A DNA stretch of 64,000 nucleotides from Prorocentrum cordatum (GCA_963575745.1 CAUYUJ010018646.1:101900-165899), one strand, 5' to 3'. Positions 52,309 through 63,771 are shown, counted from the stretch's first letter. Notes: generated by a model from the letters alone, not told the origin. A program made the numbers and translations.

Positions 52309-52524
52309 GTTGGAGGCGTTCTGACCCCCCGTGCCCGACGCCTGCCGAACCGGCAGCCTCCCCTACCCCCTCCCCCCCCCCGCCCCTCGCCCTCCCCGTC
52401 CCCCTCCTCGCCGTGCCCCACCTCGTCGTGCTCGACGCCGCTCCCCTCCCCGCCCCTCTCTGCCCCTCCTCGTCGCTCTCCCCTCCCGCCGCCCCTCTCC
52501 CACGCCATCCCCCGCCGCGCGCAG

Positions 52525-52700
52525 GAGAAGGGGAAGATCAACACTGCCGAGATCGCATGCAGGAAGGCCGTCGACGAGATGCTCGGCGACAGTCCAGCCA
52601 AACGCACCAGCGGCGCCAAAAAACAGGAGGCGAAAGCTGAATCGTTATCGTCTGAGCCCCGCTTTTCGCCAGCAAAAGTCAAGACTCTTGGTCAGGTGCC
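52525..52700 (+). CDS. Candidate exon 3, gene A
   Basis: After CGCGCAG the frame reads EKGKINTAEIACRKAVDEML, then GDSPAKRTSGAKKQEAKAES: an amphipathic helix followed by a Lys/Ala-rich basic stretch. The downstream end is uncertain; reading continues to about 52,790 (PWLFAVFRKVAKHEV). Confidence 0.5.
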
Positions 52701-52948
52701 AGCCCCATGGCTATTCGCTGTTTTTCGTAAAGTTGCTAAGCATGAGGTTTCCAGTGCAGTGGTGGATCTGATTTGCCAGAAAACTATATGGGTTCGGCAG
52801 ACGACTACGTTCTTGACAGGACTCGGGGGGGCGGGTGGCTGGATGGGTGGGCAGCGGAAGGGGGGGCAGATCATGTCGGGTCGGCCAGCGCCCTCGAGGG
52901 GTGGGCGGGGGGGTCGGGGTAGGGATGCGGAGACATGCGGTTGATTGA

Positions 52949-53000
52949 CGATGAGATGGAGGTGCAGGCGGCATCAGCCGCATGCACCTCCATCTCATCG
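52949..53000. repeat. Inverted repeat, 18-bp perfect arms
   Basis: CGATGAGATGGAGGTGCA at 52,949-52,966 is the exact reverse complement of 52,983-53,000. The short loop has further GGCGGC/GCCGC pairing. It lies in the presumed intron of gene A. Confidence 0.85.
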
Positions 53001-53249
53001 CGTGCGAATCGGCTTCGGTGATGAGGGTGGGGGGGGAGGGCGGGGGGAGGCAGCGGGGTCGTCCTCGTCCTCGCCCTCGTCGTGGTCGTCGTCGTCGTCG
53101 CCGTGGTTGGCTTCGGCGTCGGCGTCTGCGTCGGCGCGGTCATTGTCGCGGCCGTGGCGTGGGGGAGCGGAGAGGGGTTGTATTTTGAATTAGGCAAAGG
53201 CTCGATGTAGCTCCCCCTACCCCTCCCGTCCTCCACAAGCGCGGACAGG

Positions 53250-53445
53250 GCTGAGGTCGACGTCGGCGACGACGGCGACGACGACAACGTCGTCGACGCC
53301 GACGCCGACGCCGACGACGGCGGCGACGATGACGATGACGAGGACTAAAGCGGAAACGACGACGACGACGACGGCGGCGACGACGACCTCGACCACGACG
53401 AGGACGACGAGGACGACGATGATGATGACGACGGCGGCAACGCAG
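53250..53445. repeat. (GAC)n-type triplet repeat
   Basis: GACGAC and GGCGAC triplets, with similar blocks near 53,620-53,720 and 53,930-54,050. Probably intronic. Confidence 0.85.
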
Positions 53446-54125
53446 CGTTGGCGAGACAGTGGGCCCGTCCGCTCGGAGGCCAGGGCCGTCGGCTTCGCAC
53501 GGCGCAGTGCGTTCGCAGCGTTGATGGGGGGAGGGGGGGGGCAGGTGGATCGGGGATTTTAGAAGGCGCGATCGGCGCGCCGCGCGGGCCCCAGACAGCA
53601 GCGATCGGAGCTGGGGCGACGACTTCGACGACGTCGACGATGACGACGAGGGGGGCCACGAGGGCGTGGACGACGACATGGACGACGACGACGTCGGCGA
53701 CGACGGCGACGCGACGACGACTGCGATTCCGATTGCGGCTGCGACGACGAAGAGTTGGCGGGACAGCGCAGTGGGCTCGTCCGTTTCCAGCGCCAAAAGT
53801 TTCGCACGGCGCGGCACTTCGGCAGGGTAGAGGGGGGTGGGCTCGTAGAGAGGACGATTGGTTTTCGGCCAGCTCGCCAAGCGGACCCCAGGCAGTGGCG
53901 ATCGGAGATGAGGCGTCATCAACGGCGGCGACGGCGACGATGACGAGGGCGACGATGACAACGTCAACGACGACGACGACCACGATCATGGCCACGCCCG
54001 CGGTGGGCGACGACCGCGATGACCGCGGCGACGACGACGGCGATCCTCGTTCTGCTCGCTCTACCCCTCTCGGTGCCTCTCCGCGCGCGCCGCGGAAGGA
54101 CTCCCGAGCACCTGGCCTCTGGCAG

Positions 54126-54280
54126 GGGATATGCTGGTCAAAGATGTGTTCGCTCGCTTCCTCTGCGACTGTATCCTCAACAGGGGCGTGCTGAATGTTG
54201 GCACTGGCTTTTTCCAGAACTGCATTTCTGACAATGAATTAGTATTCGAACCGCCCCATGCGGTCTACCAAGTTATCCTG
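54126..54280 (+). CDS. Candidate exon 4, gene A
   Basis: After CTCTGGCAG the frame reads DMLVKDVFARFLCDCILNRG, then VLNVGTGFFQNCISDNELVF. This is a hydrophobic, cysteine-containing segment with normal composition. The 5' splice site at its end is not clear. Confidence 0.5.
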
Positions 54281-54672
54281 GGCGGCGCTGGGGGGTCCTC
54301 GAGCGCCGTCGACAAGGGCGGGAAGGGGCACTTGTGAGCGGTCGATGCGTGCTATTTGCGGTCGGTGTGGGGGGTTGCAGTTGCCGGAGGATGAGAACGG
54401 CGAGGAGTGCGGGGATGGGGGAGGGCTGATCACTGACATGGGCATCGAGGTTCGAGGTTCGAGGTTCGCCGAGCGGCCCCCCAGGGCTCGTAGTTTCGCG
54501 ATTGGAGTGCCATCGGGTTTTCGTCGACCCGCAGCTTCGCCCTCCGACAAGGACTTCTGCATTCCTGCTGGTTTGCGTCGCAGCCCCTGCCCCTGCCCTT
54601 GCGGGGCAGCCTTGGGCCGCCCAGCGCCTTGCCATCTCCGACGCCTCTCTAGCGTCGCGGGGCATCGGGTAG

Positions 54673-54735
54673 GACCGCGGCAAGAACTTGATCACCAACG
54701 AGCTCTTCAACCTGAAGGAGAAGTGGCCAGCAGGC
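54673..54735 (+). CDS. Candidate exon 5, gene A
   Basis: After CGGGTAG the frame reads DRGKNLITNELFNLKEKWPA. It is short but unbiased. Its frame relation to neighbours could not be fixed without the missing splice ends. Confidence 0.4.
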
Positions 54736-54994
54736 GCTTTGATGCTAGCTGCCCCGCCCTCGCAGCCTTCCATCTCTTGCCCCCCCCCTCGATCGCCGCC
54801 CCCGCCCTCCTCGCCTCGGCGCCCGCGTGCCCCGCCACCATTTGCCCCGCCCGCCATCCTCGCGGCGCGCAATCGGCCGCGTTGAAGGCCGCAGGGGTGC
54901 GCAGTGCAAGGTGAGAGATGGCAGGAGGGGGGGGGGGGCAGATGATCGTCGGCGGTCGCGCCGATCGCGCCCGTTAGCACCCCGCCCTGGCCAG

Positions 54995-55332
54995 GCAAAG
55001 TGATCGAGCACAACTATTGCGCCAATGCTGCCTACGTGACGTTTGGCAGCAACGTTCCAGTCATCAAGATGATCGAGGGCCTCGGGAAGGTGAAAGGCAG
55101 CATGCAGACCGCGAAGGACACTGCTGCAAAGTTTCTCAAGGAGAAGGCGACCATGAAGCAGAAGGGGGAGGTGGAGGTGGGTGTGGATCTCGTCATGGCG
55201 GCCCGCAGGAAGCGCAGGAAGGTGGGCGGCTTGGCGGGCCATCAGATGACTCTCGAGCCCCCTGCTCCAGCGCCGCCAGCGGCGCCAGAGCCTCCTGCGG
55301 CCCATGTGGCCCCTTCGGACGAGGACGAGTGA
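54995..55332 (+). CDS. Terminal exon of gene A, basic nuclear-signal-like tail
   Basis: After CTGGCCAG the frame reads KVIEHNYCANAAYVTFGSNV, then a helical Lys-rich stretch (KDTAAKFLKEKATMKQKGEV), then AARRKRRKVGG, then a Pro/Ala-rich linker and the acidic end SDEDE before TGA at 55,330-55,332. KRRKV resembles a monopartite nuclear localisation signal. No named family was recognised. It is the best-supported exon of the gene because it has both an acceptor and a stop. Confidence 0.6.
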
Positions 55333-55864
55333 TGGGTTCCGCGGCTCGACGGGATCGGTCCCCGAGTCACGTGGCACAGGTTTGCTGTGCTTGAACGGGG
55401 AGCTTCGTGTGGGTGAAAGCCCCCCGATTTTTGATTTCACACGCGGTGCCTTCGAGACACCGGCGCCCTGGGCCCCGCAGATTATTTGACATAGGGGGTC
55501 TTGGTCTGATTTCTTGCGCCCTCGCGCGGATGCGGCCCTCACCTCACTCGCCCCGCCCTCCAGTCGAATGTCCCCGAGTTCGCGGGCGCAGTCCGCCCCT
55601 CCCCCGATGTGGTTTGATAGGGTCGGCGCCGATGTGGCGCGAGGGGGGCAATGAGGTGGGTCGCCCAGCCAGGTGTTTGACACGATTACTCGCGTTGTGC
55701 TCGGTTTGTGCGATTATTGCCAGGGTGCCCGTCGGCAATACCAATGTCCTCTGACCCCTCAGTTTCTTCTTCTGTGCGTGGCCCTCTTGCTGTCGCCGCT
55801 GACGAGGGCGGTGGATTGGCACGCGTAGTGGCCCATTTGATGCGAGAGATTGTGGTCGCAACAG
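55333..55864. other. Intergenic or intronic, no exon seen
   Basis: No supported exon was seen between the stop of gene A and the candidate exon at 55,865. Confidence 0.4.
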
Positions 55865-55945
55865 CAGTTCGATGACAATAGCACCTCCATTGTCAGGTGT
55901 GATATCTGGATCTCCTGGAGCGGCCATCTCAATGCCGTAGCGTGG
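55865..55945 (+). CDS. Candidate 81-bp exon, unknown product
   Basis: CGCAACAG precedes QFDDNSTSIVRCDIWISWSG then HLNAVAW, and GTATTTCC follows. It is exactly 27 codons, phase 0 at both ends. Which gene it belongs to is unknown. Confidence 0.45.
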
Positions 55946-57160
55946 GTATTTCCGTTCGCCCCGCCCTTCATGATCTCTTCACCCGCCCCCCCACCTCGCC
56001 CATCCTCATGCGTAACATCCTCCTTCGCCATCGTCAGCTTCTCATTCGTTGCCATCGCATCGCAATGTTCCTCCTCCTCGCTCTCGCCATCTCATCCCGC
56101 AGCCCCCCCCCGTGGGCCTGCGCGCCTCGCGATGTCCTGCCCGCTCGTTCGTCGGGCGAGCGCCTCTGCCGTGGCGCAGCTCGGGGCCCAATGAGAGGTT
56201 GTGATCCTTCGGTATTGCGGGTGCCCCGCATCCCCCCGCGCCCGCGTCGACCTCGTCTTCGGCGTTGGCCTTGTCAGAGCCGCCGTTCACGCCCTCGCCT
56301 TCGCCCCAATTCTCGTCGGCCCCCCGCTGGGCCGCCCGTTGGTGCCGCGGTGCTGCTTTGAGGTGCTGAGTGGTGCGTGACAGGGCGGGGCTCAGTAAGT
56401 AACATGGCGGGCATCGGGGTTCTGTCGCGTCGAGGCCCAGGGCCCATTCGAGGGGGGGGGCGGCGTGAGAGCGCGGAGCATTGGATCGGACATGGCATGG
56501 TCGTTGTTGGAGGCATCTCACCACAATCGAATATTGAATGGCGTCGGCAACGCGCGGGGAGCGCAGGGCGGGAAAGGTAGATTGCCGAGACAAGGGGGCA
56601 CGCAGCCGAGAGTAGATGGAGTAGATGGTATAGTATTGCTATAGCCTGCGGCATCTCATATTTGAGCAGTTCGGGGATCGGCCGATCGGAGTTAGATGGC
56701 GTTCAGTTGGCATCGCCACCAATAGAGGGGGCACATCACAAACCACGTCATCGGCAACACGTTGTCCGCACTGCAGCGTGGGCCACGCGTGGCTATGACC
56801 AAGGAGGGGCGAGGGCGAACGGGGGCGGGTCACAGTTAACGCGGGCTGGGGCAGGGTGTGATAGGGCACTGCATAGTGAATTGTCGCGCCAGGGTTTGGG
56901 GGGGGGCGACGATTGTTGGGGAAGGGGAGGTGATGGTTGCAATGACGGGCTGGATGCTGGTTTTGGTCCGATGCAACTTGGGCCGCGGGCCCCTTTGGTC
57001 GATGCCCCCCCGTTTATTCGGATGCAACCGCGCCCTCCTGGGATCGCCCCCCCCCCCCCCCCCCCCCCCCCCCCCCACTTCGGCCCCGAGCCATTTACGG
57101 CTTAAGGCCTTTGGCCTTGTTGAGCGGCGGGCCACCCAGAGGGGGTGGCGCGGCTCGCAG
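55946..57160. other. No exon supported; 30-nt C run at 57,047-57,076
   Basis: Presumed intron or intergenic DNA. An open stretch near 56,680-56,800 (SGIGRSELDGVQLASPP) is weakly exon-like. Confidence 0.4.
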
Positions 57161-57255
57161 CGTCCTTGGACGAGTTCCAGTTGGTATCCGACGCGCGCGG
57201 CCAGATCCTCTTCCACAAGGTGTCTTTCCAGACGTGTCCGTTGCCCGACACCAAG
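57161..57255 (+). CDS. Gene B candidate exon
   Basis: After CGGCTCGCAG the frame reads SLDEFQLVSDARGQILFHKV, then SFQTCPLPDTK, and is followed by GCGCGC, a GC-type donor. It joins in phase to the exon at 58,019 (LPDTK / VWTLDED). The product is not recognised. Confidence 0.55.
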
Positions 57256-57631
57256 GCGCGCTTTGTTGTTTAGCACGTTGCTTCGCGTTCGCCCCTGAGT
57301 CCGCTCTCGATGAGGAGTCGGGCGAGGACGGGTCGTGGGAGGGGGTGGCGCGGGCGATGGGAGGTTGCAATGAGGAAATCAGGAGGATGAGGTGGAGGTG
57401 GAAGAGGAGGAGTCGGATGGGGGATAGAGGGGGGATGAGGTTGGGACGTTCGCGCCCTCGTTCCCGTCTCGACCAGGTGGCAGTTCCGCAGGCTGTCGGT
57501 GCCCCAGGGGCACTAGAGCGCAGTGCGCGCCCGTCGGCGCGCAGGGCATTCGAGCACCCTTCCCCGAAGGGGGGCGCCACGGGGAGGGCGGGGCTATGGG
57601 CAAGGAGGTCGACGGGGACAACGATGAGGAT

Positions 57632-57680
<49 letters not shown>

Positions 57681-57701
57681 GGGGGGGGGGGGGGGGGGGG
57701 G
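57632..57701. repeat. G homopolymer (one T interruption)
   Basis: 48 Gs, one T, then 21 Gs, followed by GGA and GTA triplets, inside the presumed intron between the exons at 57,161 and 58,019. Confidence 0.93.
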
Positions 57702-58018
57702 AGGAGGAGGAGTAGGATGAGTAGGAGGAGTAGGAGGATGAGGAGGAGGAGAAGAAGGAGGGGGAGGGGATGGGGGGGGGGGGCATCGGGGCGATAGATC
57801 GACCCTCGGCACCAGACCCGCCCGCGCGTTTCCGTCGCGCGTGCGTTGAGATGCGGGAAGGGAGTTGCGAATGATCGCGATCGCGCGCGCGGGGGGAAAA
57901 GGGGGGGGGGGGGGCGTCGGGACGGGGGCTTAGGATGGCAACGACGGCGAGGTGGGTGAAGGGCGGGGGTGCAAAGGTCAGGCGGCAATGACCGCTCCAT
58001 TTCCGCTGCGCCTGCCAG

Positions 58019-58096
58019 GTCTGGACCTTGGATGAGGACCCCGACTGCACCGACCACTTGGCGGCCATCGTCCCGCAGGACCCCGAAGACGACTCC
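58019..58096 (+). CDS. Gene B candidate exon (intact copy)
   Basis: After GCCTGCCAG the frame reads VWTLDEDPDCTDHLAAIVPQ, then DPEDDS, and GTAGATGG follows as a GT donor. It is 26 codons in phase 0 and acidic. A decayed copy lies about 316 bases downstream. Confidence 0.55.
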
Positions 58097-58108
58097 GTAG
58101 ATGGCGCG

Positions 58109-58470
58109 TGCTTGAGATGCGGGAGATATGCGGGAAGGGAGTTTTCGAATGAACCCGCGCGAAAAATCGCTGCGGCGCGGGGGGAAAAAGGGGGGTGGGG
58201 GGGGGCGGTCGGGAACGGAGGGGCTTAGGAATGGCAATGGCAAAACACGACCGGCGAAGAAGGTGGGTGAAGGGCTGGGGTGGGCAAAGGTCAGGCGGCA
58301 ATGACCCGCCTCCATTTTTTTTCCGCTTCGCCTGCCAGGTCTGGACCTTGGGTGAGGAACCCCGAAACTGGCAGACCGCCGACCAACTTGGCTTGCGGCC
58401 CATCGTCCCCACGGAACCCCGAAAGACGACTACGACTCCCGTACGATGGCATCCCCCGCTCCCGTCCCCC
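58109..58470 (+). pseudogene. Decayed tandem copy of the exon at 58,019 with its intron flank
   Basis: From TTGAGATGCGGGA through CTGCCAGGTCTGGACCTTGG the sequence repeats 57,846-58,105. It carries many small insertions, mostly extra bases in homopolymers. The exon copy is frameshifted. It could be a real tandem duplication or an assembly or long-read error artefact. Confidence 0.7.
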
Positions 58471-59048
58471 ACAGCGCAGAATTCATCACTGTTTGGCCAA
58501 TAGTGTACGGCCTTAGCAGAATCACATTGTACAAATTTTTGGTCAGAATCAAGAGGAGGGTTCCCCTTGAAGTGCTCGAAGCATAGGCCACAGGCTCTTG
58601 TAGTTTTTTTTTTTTTTTTCGGGTGCTGGTTTTTTTTTACCCATCAGAAGCTTTGTCAGTGGTGAGGCATAAAGGGAGCAAAGAAGCGGACTTCCATCCT
58701 TGTGGTCGGGCGTGGGTAGACATTTGCGATTTGACAGTTCAGCTTGGTTTGACAAAAACGCATTCGAACGGATCTGACTGGTTCCATGCGAGAAAAAGCT
58801 CATGGTTGAATTGCATTGCCAAGTACAAGATGGGTGACCTAGCCATTCGTTTGTCATCGCCCTTCGGCCAACAAAATGATACTGATCAGGTCGATGCGTA
58901 TCGCTGCCTCATGTTCCCGTCACTGTCAGTAACATTCTTGCTTCTATTATGTTTGCGCTCGTCTCGCTCTCTGAGTTCCAGACACGGGCTTCTTGATAAT
59001 GAGTTGACTAAGAGTGCCCTTGGGTGTATATTCGTCAACATGCTGCAG

Positions 59049-59102
59049 CTTGTTGGGGGCGATTTTGAGTTCGAGCTGAAACTGGATCAGTCTGTCATTC
59101 GG
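59049..59102 (+). CDS. Gene B candidate exon (54 bp)
   Basis: After ATGCTGCAG the frame reads LVGGDFEFELKLDQSVIR and is followed by GTTCGG. Phase 0 matches the end of the exon at 58,096. The donor may instead be the GC at 59,114. Confidence 0.4.
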
Positions 59103-59686
59103 GTTCGGGAAGGGCGGGCGCGTCTCTCGAGTGTCAGCCCAGGGGAAGTGAAGAGCACGCAGTTGATCAGGTGTGGCGCGCGTCTGTCAGGGCGGGGGGC
59201 GGTGCGCGGGGAGTTGGGGCGGGGGAGCTGGGGCGTTGCAGAGCAATGCGGCGAGGGCAACAACCTCCCTCGCCCATCCCCATCCACCTCCTCCTCCCCC
59301 CTCCTCACCCCGCCCCTCCCCCTCCCTCCGCCTGCATCCTCCGTCCCTCCCCTCCTTCTCCTCCTCCTGTTCCTGCTGCTCCTCCTTCCCCGTCTCATCG
59401 TCGTCGTCTTCGTCGTCGCGCTCATCCTCCTCCTCTCATCTCCCTCCCCCGCCTCCCCCCTCCTCCTCCTCCTCTTCCTCCTCATCTTCCGCCTCTCCTT
59501 CTTGCTCATCCCCTCCCGTGCCCCTTCTCGCCCCTCCCCTCCTCGTTATCCGCCTCCTCTCCCGCTCTCTCCTCCACCTCCCCTCTGTTCCCATCCGAGC
59601 GTCGTTCGCGCGGCGGCGCGTCTCTGTGAGCTCCTGTGCGCTGGCGCCGCCGGGGGAGGGGAGGTTGGTGAGATCTGGGCTGGCAG
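59103..59686. other. Pyrimidine-rich presumed intron
   Basis: CTCCTCC-rich DNA from 59,260 to 59,600. Large frames across it are composition-driven. Confidence 0.5.
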
Positions 59687-59903
59687 ATGCCCTATTACAG
59701 TGCGCGTCGTCGCGGGCGTCGTCTCGCTGACAGAGGCGGCGGCGGCCTACGAGAACGGAGGTGTCCCGCAGTGCGAGAAGCGCAGTAAGCAGATGGATCG
59801 GTTGTTGAGCTTGCACGGCGTGGCCCTCATTGACTTTGTGGTTGGCCTCCACAACGGCTCGTGCCAGGAGAAGTCGGCTCTGCTGACTGGCGCGTTCGCG
59901 CAG
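59687..59903 (+). CDS. Gene B exon, cysteine-containing helical protein
   Basis: After GGCTGGCAG the frame reads CPITVRVVAGVVSLTEAAAA, then YENGGVPQCEKRSKQMDRLL and ends at GAFAQ, followed by a GT donor (59,904). The acceptor at 59,733 is an alternative start. It joins in phase to the exon at 60,238 (AFAQ / VIQILG). The product is not recognised. Confidence 0.6.
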
Positions 59904-60237
59904 GTCTGGGGGCGGGGCGGGGTCGGGTGGCAGTGCTCGAGCTACCCCATGGCGTCAGTTGCCTTTGTTGGGTAGCCTCTCGCAGGATAGAGGTTCTCGA
60001 GTAGTGGGGTCGCCCGTCGCATGGAAGGGGTTTGTCATGTTCGCAGCCCGTCCCCGTCCGCCCTCGCCCTGTTGGCGCCCCGCCTTGCCCCTCCTCGCCT
60101 CGTGGTGCCCCCTCCTCGCGCGCCCCTCTGTCGTCTCAGTCGTCGCCTTCATCTCCCGCGCCGCGCGCGCGTTCTGCCTGGCCATCGCCCGTGGCGGTGC
60201 CCCCCCTTGCCTTTGCATTGTGAACGCGCGCTCCCAG

Positions 60238-60444
60238 GTCATCCAGATACTTGGCGCCAGGGTGGAGGCGGTGATGTGCAAGGAGTACCCCCAGCGCGAT
60301 TGCACCCTCGACTTAGTCGGCGGGACGGTCGGCCAGAACCACGAGCAGTCCCAGTGCTACCATGCTTCCAACCCGAGGCTGACCGAGAGGTGCCTGGTCC
60401 AGTACGTGAACGCCACGCGCGAGCTCTTCAAGGACCGCTGTGCG
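60238..60444 (+). CDS. Gene B exon
   Basis: After GCTCCCAG the frame reads VIQILGARVEAVMCKEYPQR, then DCTLDLVGGTVGQNHEQSQC and ends FKDRCA. The following GCTTTG is a GC-type donor, and the exon joins in phase to the one at 60,779. It has four cysteines besides those of the previous exon, suggesting a disulfide- or metal-bound fold. Confidence 0.6.
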
Positions 60445-60778
60445 GCTTTGTCCCACCTCTGTAGTTTTGTTCTCGTTCTCTGGTCCGCCCTCTCGTCTCG
60501 GCGGCTGGTCGCCGTCTCTCGCAGCGCCAGGCTTGCGCCGCAGCATCGGCGGTGCAAGCTGCGGGGCGGGCGGATGTCAGGGGGCGCTGATGTTGGAGGG
60601 GATTGGAGTAGCGACTGGTGGAGGGGGAGCGCGAGGGAGGCGGCTGAATGAGAAGCAAGGAGGAGAAGGAGGGGGAAGGGGGTCTCGAGGACGAGGGGCC
60701 ATGAGGTCATCTCTATATTATGTGATCATCCTCTTTTAATTTGCATCCGCGCTGCCCGCCCCTCGCGTCGCCTGGCAG

Positions 60779-60898
60779 GGCAAGCAGAAGGTATCTATGT
60801 CTGGACCAGATGGCACTAAAATTGGAACTGATTATTCTGTATGCATGGCGGTGTTGATGGACCCCATCACTGGCAAGTGCGCCCATGCATTACCCCAG
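60779..60898 (+). CDS. Gene B exon
   Basis: After GCCTGGCAG the frame reads GKQKVSMSGPDGTKIGTDYS, then VCMAVLMDPITGKCAHALPQ. It is exactly 40 codons, phase 0 at both ends. The next bases are GATTGC, so the donor would be of the GA type known in dinoflagellates. Confidence 0.55.
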
Positions 60899-63248
60899 GA
60901 TTGCATTGATCTCTTTCGTGTCCATTGCGTCCATGGTTGCTTGCTCTCTTGTTCCACTCCATTATTCGTCCACCTATCCACTTTCACTCCCGCCTCCAGC
61001 CTCGCTCTCGCTCTCAGTCCCAGACCCACTCCTCGCGATTATCTCACTCCCACTCCCGCTCCCGCTCTTCGCTCCACTCTCGCTCTAACTCTTGCTCTGC
61101 CTCTCGCCCTCGGTGTCTTGCTAACTATCACGCTCGCTATGGTTCTTATTCTCGCTCCACTCTCGCTGTTATCATCTACCGTTCTCACTCTCGCCCCTCT
61201 CTTTATCTAGGTGTAGCATCTCCCAGTCTGTCTCCTCCATGGCTTCCCCCCCTTCCTCTCCCTCCTCTTCTCCCTCCGCGCCCCCTTCTCCCTCCGCGCC
61301 CAAGCCCCCCCCCCTCCCGTATACTCCTCTCCTTAACTTTTTTCTCCTCCCTTCATCCCTCCCGTCCTTCCCCTGATCGATTATCCCCTCCTCTCCTGCG
61401 CTGCTCGCTCTCCTTTCTCCCGTCCCCTTCCGCCCTTCCCCGTTCGCGCTCTCGCCCTATCCCTTGCCAGATTGTATAATGTCCTTGCCCGTTTCTTCGA
61501 TCCCTTTCCCCCCTTGTCCCTTCCCCCCCCTCCCCTTCAGCCGCTCGCTCCCTCTGCCCATATGCATGCCCCCCCCTCCACTCCTCTCCCCAACCCTCCC
61601 TTCCTCCTTCTCCTCTTCCTCCTTCTCCACCATCGCATGCCCTCCTTTCCCGCCTCTCCTGTCCTGCTCGCCCTCCTCCGCCCTCGCCCGCTCCTCCCCC
61701 CCCCGCTCGCCCCTTCGCCCCTCGCCCCGCTGGCCGCTGGCTCTTGGGTCCCTTCGCGGGTTCCAGCACCCCTCCCCTCCGAGTGGAAATGTAGGAATTT
61801 TCGGGCCGCGGGATTGGGTGCCGGGACCAGTAGTGGGGGGGCCCGGCTTGCCGGAGTGGGGTTCCCGCGCGAGACTTCCTGTACCTTACAACCCACTGCA
61901 GGTTACGACCCCCCCCCCCCTGGGCTCCCAAAATAAGCGTTTCCAGGGCGCTGCGGCACCCCCGTCGGCCCCCCCATTCTTCCCCGCCCCTCTCTGTCGC
62001 GGCTTTTGGGTGAGAGGGGGAGGGGGGGAGGGCCGGAGGAGGGGCAGGGGCGGGGGGGCCTGTGGCGAGGGGCGCGCGGCAGCTCGGGGGGGGGGCTCGG
62101 CGGGCGGGCTAGAGGGGGGAGGGGGGCGGGCGGAGGCGATGGCAGGGATTGGGAGGCTGCCAGGAGGAGAAGGAGTAGGTTCAGGAGCAGGGACCTTCCC
62201 CCCCCGCGCCTCCTGCCACCCCCCGCTCAAGGAGCCCACTGAGGTTCTCGGAGACCAATGTTTCGTCGAGGACGGTGAGCTGGCAGACCTGCACAGCGCA
62301 ACAGCGCCAATATGTCAGGATCGCAGCGCCAGCCCGACCACTGCCAGCTTCCAGCCCCACCCAAGCCCAATCTCCTTCTTCCTCCTCCTCCTCCTCCTCC
62401 TCACTACCTACCTCACTCCCCCTCCCTGCCTCCCCCCCTACTCCCTCATATCATGGCTCCAACACCACCCTCATAATTCCTCCTATCCCTCTCCTTTGCT
62501 CCCGCCCCTTTACTCACCCCCCCCCCACCTCTCCTCATTAGCCTCTGCCACCCACTACTCCCTCTCCTGCACTTACATTCCCCCTCCTATCTCTTAATCC
62601 ATCTTCTCCTACTCATCCTCAATCTGCGTTCTCCTCTTCCTTCAAGCTGCTCCTCAACGTTCATCCCACCCCTTCCTCCATCCTCCTTGTCCCCATCCTC
62701 AGCATCTTACATATCTCCACCCTCCTACTCCAACTAATCTCATCTCCTACTACTACTCCTTCCTATTAATCAACTCCTGCTTTCCTCCTCCTTTCTCCAC
62801 CTTCCATCACTCATTCCTCCTCCCCCCCTTCTCCTCCTCCTTCTCCGACTCATCCTCATCTCGCCCTTCTCCTCGTCTCCTCCTTCTACTCCCCTTCTCT
62901 GTGTCTCCTTCTCTCTTCTTCATCCTCCCGGTAGTCCATTCTTCCTCCTCCTCTCCCTCCTCTAATCCTCCTCGCTCCATGTCCTTCAGCGAATTCCGCT
63001 GCTCGCATTTCTTCCCTTCTCACCCTCATCTCCCGCCCCCTCCTCCACCCCGCTCCCCTCCTGCGCCTCCTCTCACCTCCTCTCTTCTATCTCTACATCC
63101 GCCCCGTCTGTCCCTCCTCTCCTCTTCCTCTACCCCCTCACTGTCCTTCTACTCTTGCTGCTGCTGCTGCTGCTTCTTCCCCTCCTCCTCCCCCTCTCTC
63201 CTCTATCCTCCGCCCCCCCTTTCAGCCCGCTTGCCGCGCGCTGCCCAG
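60899..63248. other. 2.3-kb pyrimidine-rich intron, possible micro-exon at 62,244-62,274
   Basis: TCTCGCTC- and CCTCC-rich sequence with G-rich islands at 62,000-62,150. A micro-exon VLGDQCFVED between CACTGAG and GTGAGC is plausible. The long frames here are composition-driven. Confidence 0.45.
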
Positions 63249-63420
63249 AGGACGGTGGTGAAACGCAAGCTGGGCCACGTGGCAGCGCCAGGCGCTAAGG
63301 ATTGTGCTCGACCAAAAAAAAGGCGCAGATTGAAAACATTCCAGATGTGTCATTTCATCGACAACATGCTGCGCCACAGCACTTGTATGACGTTGGCCAC
63401 GTTCAAAATCCCACGCAGTC
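63249..63420 (+). CDS. Gene B exon with basic nuclear-signal-like stretch
   Basis: After GCTGCCCAG the frame reads RTVVKRKLGHVAAPGAKDCA, then RPKKRRRLKTFQMCHFIDNM and LRHSTCMTLATFK. PKKRRRLK resembles a nuclear localisation signal. The 3' limit is uncertain. Confidence 0.5.
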
Positions 63421-63771
63421 CAGATGACGGGTCTCTCCAGGGGGACCCTTTTGAATGGCCTTACTTATCCGTGAGTACAGACTCGGGTCCAGACATGACC
63501 GCGTGTGATCATTTTTGTACGTATGAGTTGGGGCTGAACATGCAGACTGAATATGATATATCTCATTATCTGTCGAACGCGTCCAAGGGAGCATTGAGGA
63601 GTTCTCTTTTATTGTCTTTGCTTGCTTTCTTGCTTGTCCATGTTGTGAGACTCGCATGGTTCCATGCATGAGCATCGCACGCGCCTGCAGCACGCGTGGT
63701 AGGATTGTGAGGTCGGCGCGCAATCTGCTCGCCCGTTCCAGTGACATTTGCGCGCGCGCCGCTCGCTCCAG

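Noticed and set aside
58623-59975. One 450-codon continuous gene
   Set aside because: The frame crosses a CTCC-rich low-complexity stretch. Only parts (59,049-59,102 and 59,687-59,903) look like exons with splice sites.
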